This document shows positions 31,792-42,561 of a DNA stretch of 64,000 bases, piece by piece. A program made the translations under genes and the position numbers. Below the pieces are notes generated by a model. The model saw only the letters and a list, made by a program, of their open reading frames with translations, did no database searches and was not told the DNA's origin. Location: assembly GCF_958298935.1 (NCBI RefSeq), contig NC_084927.1:11622001-11686000 (forward strand), in the 5' to 3' direction. This stretch comes from Phragmites australis (Eukaryota > Streptophyta > Magnoliopsida > Poales > Poaceae). How positions within the stretch are numbered: position 1 is the stretch's first letter; each line of letters begins with the position of its first letter.

Positions 31792-33667
31792 ATGGAGTTA
31801 GACAATGAAGAGTTCCTCACGTTTGCTGATGGTGCTGAGTGGGACAAAGAGAAGGATGTGCCCAATCAATGGGGTAACTTTTCTATGGAGAGTCTAATGA
31901 TGATCGATGGCCATGATTCAACCTGGGAGTATGATGCATTTGAGGTTAGGATGGGTCAAATGTTCCATGATAAGGGACAATTGCAGGATGCGGTTAAAAT
32001 GTGAGATTTCTCTAAGAAACGAAAGTTGAAGGTTGTGATATCTAATAGGAGCATATATGATATTAAGTATAGAAATGCAGGGTGCACATAGTGTGTGCAT
32101 GGTTACAAGCCTATTGCTCACAACATTTGGGTTGCTTCAAAGGTGGAGAGGCACACATATAATTTACAACAAACCCTTGCAGTGCACAAGAACATGACAA
32201 TGGTGTATGTGGTGAAGGTGATATATCATGCAATAGAGAACAAATTTGGCTATGAAATCTCCTATGACAAGGCATGGAAAGCGAAACAGAAAGCATTGGA
32301 GAAGAGATTTTTGGGAGGTATGAGGAGTCTAATCATAAACTCCCTCCCATTTAGGAGGTTTTGCAAGTAAGGAATCTAGATACTTGGATTGCAATCGATG
32401 AATTCTTGCATCCATCCGGAACAAGGGTCCTTCGGCGGGCTTTCTAGTCTTTTGGTTGTCTGACAGAGGTTTTTAGGAATTGCAAACCAGTGTTTTATGT
32501 GGATGGAACTTTCCTGGTAAGATCCTCATTACGATCGTGGTGGATGGCGATAATTAGGTGGTCCCCGTGGCATTTTCCTTCTTTTAATATGAGAACACTC
32601 AAAGTTGACTTTGATTCATGAGGGAGATTAAGAGGGTTGTTGTCAATAACAAACCTAATGTTTGCATCCTCCACGACCATCATGCAAGCTTGTGCTTAGC
32701 CATTGATACATTCCAGACCAACATAAATGAGCTTTTCTTTTGGGCAGACTTGCATAGTCGCTAGTGCATGAGGCACTTGGGGTCAAACTTTTAGAAGAAG
32801 TTCAAAAGTAAGTGCCTGATGGACCTATTCAAGAAGCTCTGCAAACAAAATTAGAGAAGAAAGTTTGAGGTCCTATGGGAGGAGCTTGAACAGGTCACTA
32901 GCAGCCAGTTGAAAGAAATGTTGAAGAAACTTGCTATGCCAAGGGAAGAGGAGCCACATGTGCTTGAACCCATTCCTTACAAGCTGAGCACCATGAAGAG
33001 GAGTAGGAAGAGTGGTAGGAGGGTTATGTGTTTCTCAGATTGGATTAGGCATGATCCAATGGAGAAGTGAGGACTCCTGTATGATATTGATGGCTTGCGT
33101 TATGGTATAATGATGACAAATCTTACAGAAGCCATTAATAGCAATTGTGGAGGGTATAACATGCGGGACAGATAAGTGTCTCCGACAAAGGTACACCATT
33201 GCATCGCTATATGTGGTGAACCACTAGATGCTTTATAATGGAATGTGTGCTCAAGCCTGCAGATACATGGTGCCAGTGCACATGCAACAAACCTTTCCTC
33301 CAACATTTGCCATGCTCACATGTGTTGATAGCTTGAGCAAAAGGAGGGATCAAGCTCGTGCACTTTGTTTCTCCTTACTACATGAAGGAGAATGTTGCAG
33401 CAATATGGCAAGGTGGAATACATGGTTGACAGTGAGTCGTCGACTTCACTAAGCCTCCAGAGCTTGCGCTGCTCTGGATGCTTGACTTGGACAACAAGGT
33501 TAATGGCAAGGGATGGCGTAAGACTAGGTGAATCAAGAACGCCATGGACGAATCAGAGCCAAGAGGTTGAAATAGGGAATGTTTGTAGTGCAGCGGAGAG
33601 CATTCGAGGAAGGATCGCAAGCTTTACACAGTGCAATAAGGTGAAGAGACCGCGCGTCGTGTTCTGA
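31792..33667 (+). pseudogene. MURA-type transposase remnant
   Basis: Transposase blocks are readable in order. An N-terminal MuDR DNA-binding part contains VRMGQMFHDKGQLQDAVKM, and NKFGYEISYDKAWKAKQKAL follows at about 32237-32296. Both are in one frame, broken by stops at 32002 and about 32089. The MULE catalytic domain starts with KPVFYVDGTF (32484-32513, candidate Asp 32502-32504). Its second Asp lies in NVCILHDHHAS (gac 32675-32677). Later comes a SWIM zinc finger WCQCTC...LPCSHV (33268-33320). A basic C-terminal part reads to about 33667. The protein cuts and pastes MULEs by a DDE mechanism. Stops and frameshifts are spread over the whole region, so it is long dead. Confidence 0.85.
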
Positions 33668-34109
33668 TTCGCAAGCGAGACAACAATAAGGAAGGAAGCC
33701 CGAGCACTTGATATGTACCTGTCCAATATGGATTAGGTTTTTATTGTTATGTTCAGACAACACATGTTTTTATGTGTACGCTTGGACCATGTATGTTTTT
33801 ATGTCGGACCGTAATAATATGTGTTGGACTATGTAGTGCATTTTAATGCATCGGGCTGTTTCATCACTGGGTGCTCACTACTGTTGATGTTGTGGTCGTT
33901 TTGAGCGATTCAATACCGGTCGATCCATGCTATCATTTTACACATCAGACTTGTACAATTTTGCATACTATGGCGTGCATGACCTAGTGGACAGTCTAAC
34001 GATGGGCTCACTTTGGTCCTAGAGTGATGTAACTATATGGAAATTGTGTTTTTCAATATTGTTATGATGCTTTTCATTAATTATGCTTCTGTATTTTTTC
34101 AGCCATGAT

Positions 34110-34790
34110 GGACTGCTGGTACAGTACACAACATCTACCCCTACTTTGTTGCACGCCTCGACCAGCTGACAAAGGACTGCGTGCGTTGGATACCAGACAC
34201 TATCGCTAATAAGGTGTGAGCGGGAAGGAGGAGGCAAGGCCCCAGAATGGAACTACAACTGGCCAATGGCCTACAACTGAATGATAGCTAAATTGGGAAA
34301 GTTTTCATTTTCGTAGGTTGTATGTACTGTTGAGTTAGGGCTTGTGCCCCGTTTAGCCTCAGCTCACTTTCTAGAGTAGACAGTGCCTTCTGGATGACGT
34401 GGAGGAACCTCATCTTCGACATCCATGTTGAGCCATACAACACTGACCGTGTTCTCCACCAGTTTGGGCTCTCCTAGGAGTTCCCTCTATCGAGGGGGCA
34501 TCGTATGCCAGAGGCCATTCACAGGTAAGTTGTATTATACAATACAATTCGATTAGTGTTCCTTTACGTAAATATTTCTAAACAATATTTCTATTTTCAG
34601 GCTTTTGAGAAAGGGGTGCAGTCTGCAGCATGAGGCCGCATTCACTGCACAGCTACAGTGGTGGGTGGATGATTTGGTGGATGCTGCCATAGACGTGATC
34701 GAGCTTCTAGAGCCTTACGACCACTCCACATACATAGCCTACCTTTGCTGGTTCCATGTGGCCACTAGATGGAGGTTCTTCCCATAGTAG
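34110..34790 (+). pseudogene. Plant-mobile-domain (MAIN-like) gene remnant in the MULE
   Basis: Exon-like pieces encode FWMTWRNLIFDIHVEPYNTD and RVLHQFGLS (34390-34470), and after a GT-AG intron (34525-34600) HEAAFTAQLQWWVDDLVDAA and YIAYLCWFHVATRWRFFP (34605-34786). These resemble the C-terminal half of plant mobile domain proteins (Arabidopsis MAIN family), known both as host genes and as a second gene of some MULEs. A possible upstream exon begins after a TTTTTTCAG acceptor at about 34111, and more exon-like DNA with an acceptor follows near 34935. Stops (for example after QFGLS) show decay. The family call comes from motif memory. Confidence 0.6.
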
Positions 34791-35830
34791 CAGAGTGGGC
34801 TTTCCCACCAAGCTAGTGTCAGCAACATGTTGGCCATGCGCCCTCCTACTGCATACAATAATCTAGTTAGTACGTCTTACATCTATTCAACAATTGCAAA
34901 TTATTCCATAACTTTGAAATTTAACTTGCCTACAGACAAACATCTGCGATGAGGTGGGAGATGATCTCCTTGCCCTTGCAGATCAGGTGAACTGGGATCC
35001 GTTGAGGGTGGATCCACTAGAGCTTGTCAGCGTTCTACATCGCCTTGCACGGTGTTGTCATGATGCCATACATCGTGCTTCCGACTACCCTAGATGTGAC
35101 GATGTAACTAACACATCTAGGAGGGGGTCTCCACCACCATGTACTACGCTGGTCCCCTCGCCAAGGCAAGATGGGACGTCGTCCTAGGAGCCGCAGCAGG
35201 GCTCACTTTTGCATCTACACCAGGGTGGATGGGACCCTTGCCAAGTACGTTATTTCATTTTAACACAAATTTTTTTCTTCTATTTGTATTTCTAGCTATT
35301 AAAAAATTATTCATAATTATAGGTTCATATTGGCTACTTCTCCTTCCTGGGGGACCTATGGCCACATTGTGAATGAGTAGTTCATTGAGCCTCTCATCAC
35401 CCAGGGCTTCTCTCAGATGCCTGAAGCCTTGCTACTCAGCCTACATAAGAGGATGTATCCACACCGACGGTTGCACCTCACCCTAGATAGCCACCAGACC
35501 TCTTGTCGTACCTAATGGACTAGATCTGTCGCCATGCTAGAGGAGGGTCCATCAAGAGAGCCAGAGGAGGACGGGCCCCTTATACTATTTTTATGTTGTT
35601 ATATCTCTACGGTTGAGGACTCTATTTAGAATATCTAGTCTGTACTATTTGTATATTATTTGTATCGCTACAGTTGATGACTTCATTTAGAATTTTTACT
35701 ATATACTATTTTTATGTTATTTGCGCTCTACTCTTTATTTTTCTATGAACGCACTACGGGTTCCACACAACAAGTGTTTACTTGAATTTTTTCAACTAAA
35801 AATAATAAATTATTGCGAAAATAGAAATTA
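34791..35830 (+). other. MULE 3' interior
   Basis: Exon-like DNA with an acceptor (CTACAG at about 34930-34935) and Ser/Thr/Pro-rich frames may be the C-terminal tail of the plant-mobile-domain gene. From 35575 it is AT-rich and non-coding, with a TATACTATTTTTATGTT-like word repeated about three times (35580-35725). Confidence 0.4.
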
Positions 35831-35994
35831 AGTGTCCTGTTGGCGTATGGATCGTCTAAGCCCCTGTCGACACATGTGCTACTGACAAGAATCTTGTCGG
35901 CACCTGGAAGGGATCCTGTTGGCATCCCTCTTGCCGACTGTAAGCATAATCTCCTGCCGACAGGATTTACTAGCGGCAAGGCATATTGATAGGT

Positions 35995-36112
35995 ACACTA
36001 TCTCGCCTACTGATAGGTACACTATCGGTATTTCGCTTGCCGACAGGATACTGCTTTTGCAATTTTCCAAAAAAGATATTATTTTTGCAATTTTCCATTA
36101 TTTTGATATTAT
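35995..36112 (-). repeat. MULE right terminal inverted repeat
   Basis: The reverse complement reads ATAATATCAAAATAATGG, GGAAAATTGCAAAAATAAT, a TTTTTTGGAAAATTG block, then CCTGTCGGCAAGCGAAATAC. This pairs with the left end at 30449-30565 with a few differences. Further inward (35830-35990) more GCCGACAGG-like words occur. Confidence 0.85.
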
Positions 36113-36371
36113 CTTCACTCTCAAAACAGGATTTTTTTTTTCACATGTTCAGCTTGAGGAAATAAAACTCACCATTTGGTGATGGTGCTCTGAGTGGTGT
36201 CCTCAGCTTTCATCGAAATGGCAGTCACGAGAGCATGTGATACGAAGCTACCGTGGACAAAAGGGATTCAAAAGTATAAACCCTATTCTAATATGAGTAC
36301 AATATTACCGTAAACGAAGTACTCGTAAAATGTAGCAGTGATACAACAACTTGCACGGTTGCTACAAGTAA

Positions 36372-36689
36372 GAGCTCGTTTGGCAGGACTCCAGATTCTT
36401 TCAGAAACGTTTCAGTTTCAGATTCTCTCTGGAAACGTTTCTCTGGTGAATCACCCTCAATTTTCTGAAAATGTTTGGCAGGAATTCTGGATTCGGATTC
36501 TTGAAGAAAAATGACCTGAGTGATTCTCGAAACGGGTGAAACACTATTTTGGGTGATTCTCCTCATAGTGTTAAAATGAGAAACGTTTCAGGTGATTCAT
36601 GGTGAAACGTTTCACGTTTTGATATGTTTGACAGGGATTCTAGAGAATCATCAGAGAATCTGAAACGTTTCTTGCAACCAAATAGGGCT
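36372..36689. mobile_element. Tourist-like MITE with TAA target duplication
   Basis: 318 bp are flanked by TAA at 36369-36371 and 36690-36692. The ends are inverted: GAGCTCGTTTGGCAGG at the left and, reverse-complemented, AGCCCTATTTGGTTGC at the right. The body is full of GAAACGTTTC and GATTCTC words on both strands, so the single strand folds on itself. TWA duplication and the end sequence fit PIF/Harbinger MITEs. Confidence 0.75.
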
Positions 36690-36692
36690 TAA

Positions 36693-37089
36693 ATCATAGT
36701 TGTTAAAAAATACTTGTTGGTGACATAGACAAGACAGTTGGAATTAATGAGTGTACTATGTGCTGTCAGTTTGGTACACACGTAGACACAGGCACGTAGG
36801 TTGCAGAGAAAGTGTTGCTGGAAATAATTTGCTAAGGCACCCTTACCACAAGATCATGACTTGTTTTTGGCTATAGTTTATACTCCCCCTTGGTGCATGC
36901 CGACACGATGACCACCGCTAGGGGGAGGTTCATTCACACCTATACCCGCCACCGCTTCCCCCACTGACAAAAAAAATCAAAAATATATTGTGAGTAGGTC
37001 TAATAGGATGTTAATCTTCAAAACATATGGGATTTTGGGCTAATTTTAGCCCTTTTTATAGAAGAAGCCGGAGGGGAGGCGGTAAGGAC
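36693..37089. other. Unassigned spacer
   Basis: No ORF, TIR or repeat could be assigned. The stretch from 36970 is AT-rich and leads into the GC-rich inverted repeat cluster. Confidence 0.35.
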
Positions 37090-37262
37090 CCCTACCTGTT
37101 CTCTCAGGGGACGGTAAGGCGCCGGTCACGGGCGGGCAGGCCCTAGCCGCCCTCTGAGGGGGCGGTTAGGCCTCCCGTCCTCTCAGGGGGCGGTTAGGCC
37201 AGCTAACCGCCCTCTCAGAGGGTTGCAGCCCTCTCAGGGGGCTGCAGACGCTTAGTTTTGCA
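37090..37262. repeat. GC-rich cluster of inverted CTCTCAGGGGGCGGTTAG units
   Basis: Words CCCTCTCAGGGGGCGGTTAGG, its shorter variants and the reverse form CTAACCGCCCTCTCAG occur about six times in 170 bp, so neighbouring copies can form hairpins. The block is bounded by TTTTGCAATTTTTCC at the right, which resembles MULE ends, but no partner end was found. Confidence 0.6.
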
Positions 37263-37329
37263 ATTTTTCCTACAGAGAATCTATTTATTTAATTTTTTAA
37301 TCCAAAAAATATAAAAATAAAAACTCTCC

Positions 37330-37516
37330 CCCCACCAACCGATGTGAAAAGCGCACCGAGAACCGTTGGGCCTAGCTCAAAAAATCCACCACCACTGCCT
37401 CATCATCGTCCGCCCACTAGGAAGACCGCCGAAGCATCGGGTGGGTTCAATCGGGTTTGTCACTGTTTGACCTTTAAGATCCGCCACCCGTGGGAGCTTT
37501 CCGCCCATTGTCATGC
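37330..37516. other. Unassigned, moderately GC-rich
   Basis: Frames are open on both strands (81 and 137 codons reach into this area). No domain is recognisable. It could be a decayed exon or transposon interior. Confidence 0.25.
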
Positions 37517-37655
37517 GAGATCGACGAAGGCCGGTGTGGACAAGCACGAAGCTGAGCCGATAGGGATTCGATCCCCATCCCGTACCTAGCTTTGGACCCC
37601 AATAAAGGTTATGCAGATAGAATCGTACTGTAAAAAAAAATCGATGAAAGCTGGT
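37517..37655 (+). mobile_element. Possible small retroposon with A-tail
   Basis: A tRNA T-arm-like word GGGATTCGATCCCC (about 37561-37574) is followed by AATAAAGG and a short A9 run ending at 37638. ATCGACGAAGGCCGGTG before it and ATCGATGAAAGCTGGTG after it are degenerate direct repeats (13 of 17), which could be a decayed target duplication. Evidence is thin. Confidence 0.3.
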
Positions 37656-37839
37656 GCTGCGCCGCCATGGTGAGGGGGCTATCGTTATTGAGAAACACCA
37701 GAATGAGAGAAGGTAAGCCCATCGCTGTCGATTCGTCTCTATGTGGCTCAGATTAGAGATAGATCGTACCCCATCAGTATATAAGATCATAACCGTTCGA
37801 TATCCAGTCTATGACCTAGATCTAAAGAGCTATTGAATC

Positions 37840-38045
37840 ATTTGGTAGCCACATCAGTGTCAGCGTCAGTGTCATGTGTGGCACCAAGTCAGCCCTAGCA
37901 TCTTATGTGTCACCTAGTCGCCATTACACATCAGCGTCCACCTCAGTTGCCAACTCAAAGCCATGTCAGCACCTTATGGCCACGTGTCAGCCAAGTTGTT
38001 GGCCACCTAGGTGCCACATCCGCATGTGTGGTTGACGTGTCATCT
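37840..38045. repeat. Diffuse GCCACATCAG/CACGTGTCA repeats
   Basis: Words such as GCCACATCAGTGTCAGC, CACCTAG and GCCACGTGTCAGCC recur irregularly every 15-30 bp. No clean period was found. Confidence 0.45.
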
Positions 38046-38069
38046 AGTCTGCAATAGTTTTTGTTTATA

Positions 38070-40790
38070 TATATACGGCAGACGTCAAAATACGACTTAA
38101 TTGCACAATAATTACCTTTCTAATATAAAAATAATTCTAAAAATAAAAAAATCTGGATACAGTTTTAACAATGTTTACTAATTCTATTTAATGTTTTATA
38201 TAGTTTTATAATTCAAATAAATAATAATAAATTCTAGAAAAATCTTAGAAAATTCTAGAATATCATAGACAACTCAAGAAAATTATAGAAAATTTCTAGT
38301 CATATAATTTTTTCTGCAGTTAATCTTTTTTTCCTATTTTAATCTTTTAAAAGCTGTAATTTGTCAACCAAAGCTTCGATTTGACCTGTTCTTTCATAGA
38401 AATGTACATAAAAGCGTGTGATGATGTTTCTTATGTGATATTTTATTGTTTTTGGATCTTGGTTTTTATGTGTTGCCTTTTTGCTTATGTTTGCGAGTAG
38501 ACACTAATGTTCTAGGGGAGTTAGAAGGACTTCAGGATCAAGACTTCGAAGATCCAACTGAGTACAATAAACGCAAGTTGTGTTCTTGAATATATTTATG
38601 ACAGTTTTTAAAATGTTTCACTTTACAAACTTGCATGCTAATAATATTATCAGGAATCCCAAGAGTTAGGCTATACCCTATGTTGGAGCAAGAGTTTGTT
38701 TTGCCCTAGCAAGTACGGCAAGAGTTTCTTCTAAGGAGGAGACTCAAGCTTGGAGACGAAGTTTAAGAGGAAGGAACACCATGAATGTATTGATGGTAGA
38801 AAAAATAGATCACTCTGTGAGGAGTATCACAGCGTGACTTGGTGTATTTTCACCTCTGTGTCTTTTTCGCTGTCTTGCCGTCTTTTTTCCTCCTCCTCAG
38901 ATGACAATGGCCCCCTATTTATAGGGCCATGCGTAGCTTGGCGTACAAGTTATCATAATGTACATATATCTAGGATATGATCGAATTACTGGACCTTATC
39001 CCGGATAACTACTTTCTACCCTATCGATGGAGATAAATATCCACCGTGGTAACTATCGTGGTGCCTACCCCTGGAGTGCGGCGAGCCAGTCGCCAATTGC
39101 GGCCCGATGCCACACTATCAGGGGTGTCAGGATAGCCTCCATTACGACGGAGTGTCAGAGTGGTGTCCATCAGCCTAGCTTTTAATGCCGGTCACTTCCT
39201 TGCAGGCAAAGCACGACTGGTGCTCCCCTTCCTATAGATCTTTCCTAAGGCCCGCTGACTCACCTTGTAGCCTTCGGGAAGGCAGCCCGAGCAACCCGAG
39301 GTGGGGGCCTTGGGAGGCATAGAACCGGGAGGTAAAGGCTTCGGGAAGCAGGACTTCGGAAGGCTGGGGCTTTAGGAGGCCGAGGCTTCGGGGGACCGAG
39401 GCTTCGGGAGGCCGGGTTTTTGAGAGGCTGAGCCTTCGAGAGGCCGAGCCGGTTAAGCCAACGGAAGGCTTCGCAGGTACGAAGAGGTATCGTGAAGAGA
39501 TCTGATGACTTCGGAGGTCGAGCCTTTAACTGAGGGTCCGGAGATCAAGGTTCTGGAGGGACTTGGATTGTAATCTTCAACCATTATTCTCAGGCTGGTT
39601 TATTTTTCTCCCAACACCCTAGTTTTCCCTTATCATCCTTATCTCTAGGGTTATGGTTTGGATTTGGTTATGGAAAGGTAGATGATGCTTAACCATGCTT
39701 TAGGATGGTGATAATGATAATGGCTCAACTGAATATGATAATAGTCCTATGCAACAATAATAAAATATGATGGTCTAATTTTTGTAGCAACATGGAATAG
39801 GGATTTGAGTAAGTGATTAATGAGACCGGTACAGGTTGTATGGTTGGGTTTGTGGTAGTCTTGTTGAAATCTAAGGACATGTTTGTGGAGTGATCTTTCC
39901 GAGTAAACAATACAACCACAAGCCTGGTATGAGATGGGCCTAGCAAAATAATTTGCATGCTCTTAGTATTGTGTAGACCATCCGGTTGTGTGGAACGAAA
40001 GAGTGTAGTTCTAGGATTTCCATTGGTGCAAGAGGGGGCTTCTATTGTTAAGGTGTATTCACATGACTAAGAGGGGCATTGTGAAGGCTTTGTAGTGATT
40101 TCCTAACCGCACACCTCGAAAGTGTGTAAGTGCTTCATGAACACAGGAAAAACATGTAATCATGACTCGTGGGTAAAGTGTAGGACCTCTGCAGAATGTA
40201 AAACTGGTTAATCAGCCGTACTCATAATTACGAGTGGCAAGGAAAACTTCACATATAAGAACTTGATGGTTTGGTTGGTATGGTCTATCATAGTGGTGGA
40301 AACTATGATTGAGGTGTTGTTCAACCTTTGTGGTTGTAACCATGGTTGAGATGTTAGACGGATGGTTAAGTCAAGATAGTTGGAATTTTAAGGTGGTTGT
40401 TTATTTACTGTTATTCGCTTAATTATTACTTGCTTTTCAGATGTTGTTTTATGCAAAAGAGCCATATCACCATCTTAATGTTAATCCTCCATATGCATAT
40501 TATTTTCTCATAACTTGCTAAGTATGACACGTGCCCACCCTTACTATCACCAAACTCTCAGTTGGAGAAGGGATTGAAGAGTTCGTTAAAGATGGATTGT
40601 CCTAAGATTGCTTTCTAATTGATTATTCATGTGGAGTCATCATGAAGGATTAGAATCTACATAGTTCTGCTGTAGTTTTAATTGGACCTTGGCCTTGAAT
40701 TTCATTTTTGTAAGACGTTTAATGATGATTGAGTGTGATATTGTAATGATATTCATCTATGAAGTCACTATGTGTTGAGATTAATTTTTT
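38070..40790 (+). repeat. Old gypsy LTR, split by a solo LTR
   Basis: The sequence on both sides of 38681-39616 reads as one LTR in plus orientation: AT-rich left part, a GATCCAACTGAGTACAATAA area, then GGTTATGGTTTGGATTTGG and CTCGTGGGTAAAGTG stretches. Parts (about 39780-40260) match the reverse complement of the solo LTR at 42562-45503 (for example GAAAGTGTG, AATCATGACTC and TGATCAGTCGTGCTCA-like words). The two are therefore related families in opposite orientation. Borders are approximate. Confidence 0.6.
38681..39616 (-). repeat. Solo LTR (936 bp), TSD CCCTA, Tat-type family
   Basis: Target duplications CCCTA lie at 38676-38680 and 39617-39621 (5 of 5). On the minus strand it begins TGTTGGGAGAAAAATAAACC and ends TTGCTCCAACA. 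A TATA box, CTATAAATAGGGG, is on the minus strand at about 38910-38922. A GGCTTCGGGAGGCC-type short repeat fills 39330-39440. It is the same family as the LTR at 56721-57635, there in plus orientation. A single LTR with intact target duplication is the product of unequal recombination between two LTRs. Confidence 0.92.
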
Positions 40791-40799
40791 GGGTCAACA

Positions 40800-41065
40800 C
40801 ATAGATGTGATTGTTCTTTTCCTTGGACCAGTCTTGACATTCCACCAAATAATGTCAAAGTCTTTACATTCACTAGTGGCTTGCCTAACTCTATGCATTT
40901 CAGGAACTAAGTGAGCATTAAATTTCTGTTCTACCATCATCTCCCTATCTAGATATATTTTAGCATCATATGCACCCAGAAAATATAGTATGGTAAACTT
41001 AGCTTTAGCATATGGATCATCATTAATATGTGCATTATGTTGCTGAAAGTTATTATCTCTCATAC
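40800..41065 (-). pseudogene. Gypsy gag fragment
   Basis: The 89-codon frame (40794-41063) contains HNAHINDDPYAKAKFTI, YLDREMMVEQKFNAHLVPE and HRVRQATSECKDFDIIWWN, the core of a gypsy retrotransposon Gag capsid. The same block, in plus orientation and more damaged, is at about 57980-58180. It is an isolated fragment with no partner domains beside it. Confidence 0.85.
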
Positions 41066-41505
41066 CTTAATGGTTGAAGTAAAGTCGTGATGACGACTAC
41101 TAGAAAATTACCATATCCGGGCACCTCATGGTTTCCCGTAATTCTTGGGGAATATCTCTATCTCCAGAAAAGAGATCCCTAGATGAAAGGAAACCACCTG
41201 TTGGCGCCAAGGGTATCCTATAAACAGGGAAGTTTATCTCCAAAAATAAAAAGAAAGACTACAGAAGACGTACGACACCCCCTACATATACGGAGTCTGG
41301 GGCCCCTGTGGAGGATAAATTGAATAAGTTGCACAAGCTAGAAGACATCATAAGCAGAGCAAGGAAGTTGTTGACTAGGTTTAGATCTATCTAAGCTAGC
41401 CATACATCCCCTTGTAACAAGCTTATATCAATACAAGACAAACAAAGGGATGCCCAAACCTGTTTAAAAACCTTTATGTGTGTTCCTTTGATCCGTCTAC
41501 TTGAG
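41066..41505 (+). repeat. Gypsy LTR or leader fragment
   Basis: It contains CCACCTGTTGGCGCC and, further right, CTTGTAACAAGCTTATATCAATACAAG followed by short stretches like a U5 end. This resembles LTR ends of other gypsy elements. No borders could be set. Confidence 0.35.
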
Positions 41506-42561
41506 GCATTGATGAGGACATCACTCATTTGGGTACACACAAGGTGAACTCGTTCCTCACTATTCATATTTTCTTGGTAGAGGATGGGTTGCTACTAAAT
41601 TCTTTTGATGTTTTATTGTTTAGGAATATGGAAGAAGCATCCACAAGCTCACCTGGACATCACTCCTCAAAGGCCAAGTCTATTGGGTTCAAAGTCAATC
41701 TCTAGTCGGACTCCAAGTTCAGTTCGGAGTCTCATGATAGTACATCAATAAAACAGGCATAACTTTAGCATACAGAGTCCAATTGAGACGTTCTTAGACT
41801 TGTTAAAAAGCTGATGATGAGAACATTCTAATGGATGTAGTCTCGCACTTAGATTCCTTATAGATTAATAGAGTCAATGAAATAAGGCGCTGCATCACCG
41901 TTGTGGGCCTTGTCAGGTCTTATAGCATGTTAGGTTGAAGTCCAAGTTGTGTATAGCTCTCCCCATAGCCGTAAAACCTTGGGTTGACCTGCTCATGTCC
42001 CCCCTATTTATATACAATAGTCTTAATAGTTTAGGCTCAGATTTTACTTAGATTATTCTGTTTTAGATAGTTTAACTGCTCAGTTTGTGGAACCACAACT
42101 TTGAGTTCTTCATTAGTAATTAGCAATATTCAGATTGCATCTACCTATTTTTGCTTGTGTTCTTAATTAACTTGCAGGAAAAGCCTTCTTGGTGAGGTCG
42201 ACCGTGTTTTGGCATAGTTGATAACCATGGAGTAGTGGTGTAGTGGTTGTGAGGGTTCTCGATCTATTATGGTCAGAGCCTTTTGATCATCAACATCGAA
42301 ACTCCATAAAATCGACTTATCATATTACCTTCGGAAGATAGGCATACACACCCATGAGCTTTGGGTTCCCATTAGGTAACCTCATTTATCCCCTTTTGTT
42401 TAGTTGTGTTCCATCAGCTAGGGTCAAGAAAATTGCCCCACAAAAAGGTTTAGATCTTAGTTCTTTCACTGTCCAAACCACTTTGTGTCTTTCGCAATTT
42501 TGTTTTCAGTTTTCGCATTGTTGATTTTGAGTCCATCGTTGGTGTCATTGTTGCTGGTCTA
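41506..42561 (+). repeat. Gypsy LTR, left part (same family as 60167-60613)
   Basis: It begins TGATGAGGACATCACTCA and stays collinear with 60167-60600 for over 400 bp (TTTTCTTGGTAGAGGATG, GAAGCATC.ACAAGCTCACC, CAAAGTCCAATTGAGA-like words). It is interrupted by the solo LTR at 42562 and continues at 45504. No internal domain follows it, so it is a solo or truncated LTR itself. Confidence 0.65.

Larger units (their letters stand above)
30449..36112 (+). mobile_element. Mutator-like element (MULE), degenerate, 5.7 kb
   Basis: The two ends are inverted copies over about 115 bp (separate entries). Inside, in one orientation, are a MURA transposase relic (31792-33667) and a plant-mobile-domain relic (34390-34790 and beyond). 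That pair of genes is known from some plant MULEs. Near both ends the words CCTGTCGGC and GCCGACAGG, and CTATCGGTA-like words, recur, as expected for transposase-binding subterminal motifs. I could not find a 9-bp target duplication. It sits 3' of the AG minisatellite. Confidence 0.85.

Noticed and set aside
30438..36121. 9-bp target duplication for the MULE
   Set aside because: Flanking words (TAAAAAATA and CTTCACTCT) do not match; apparent similarity closer in is inverted and part of the TIR.
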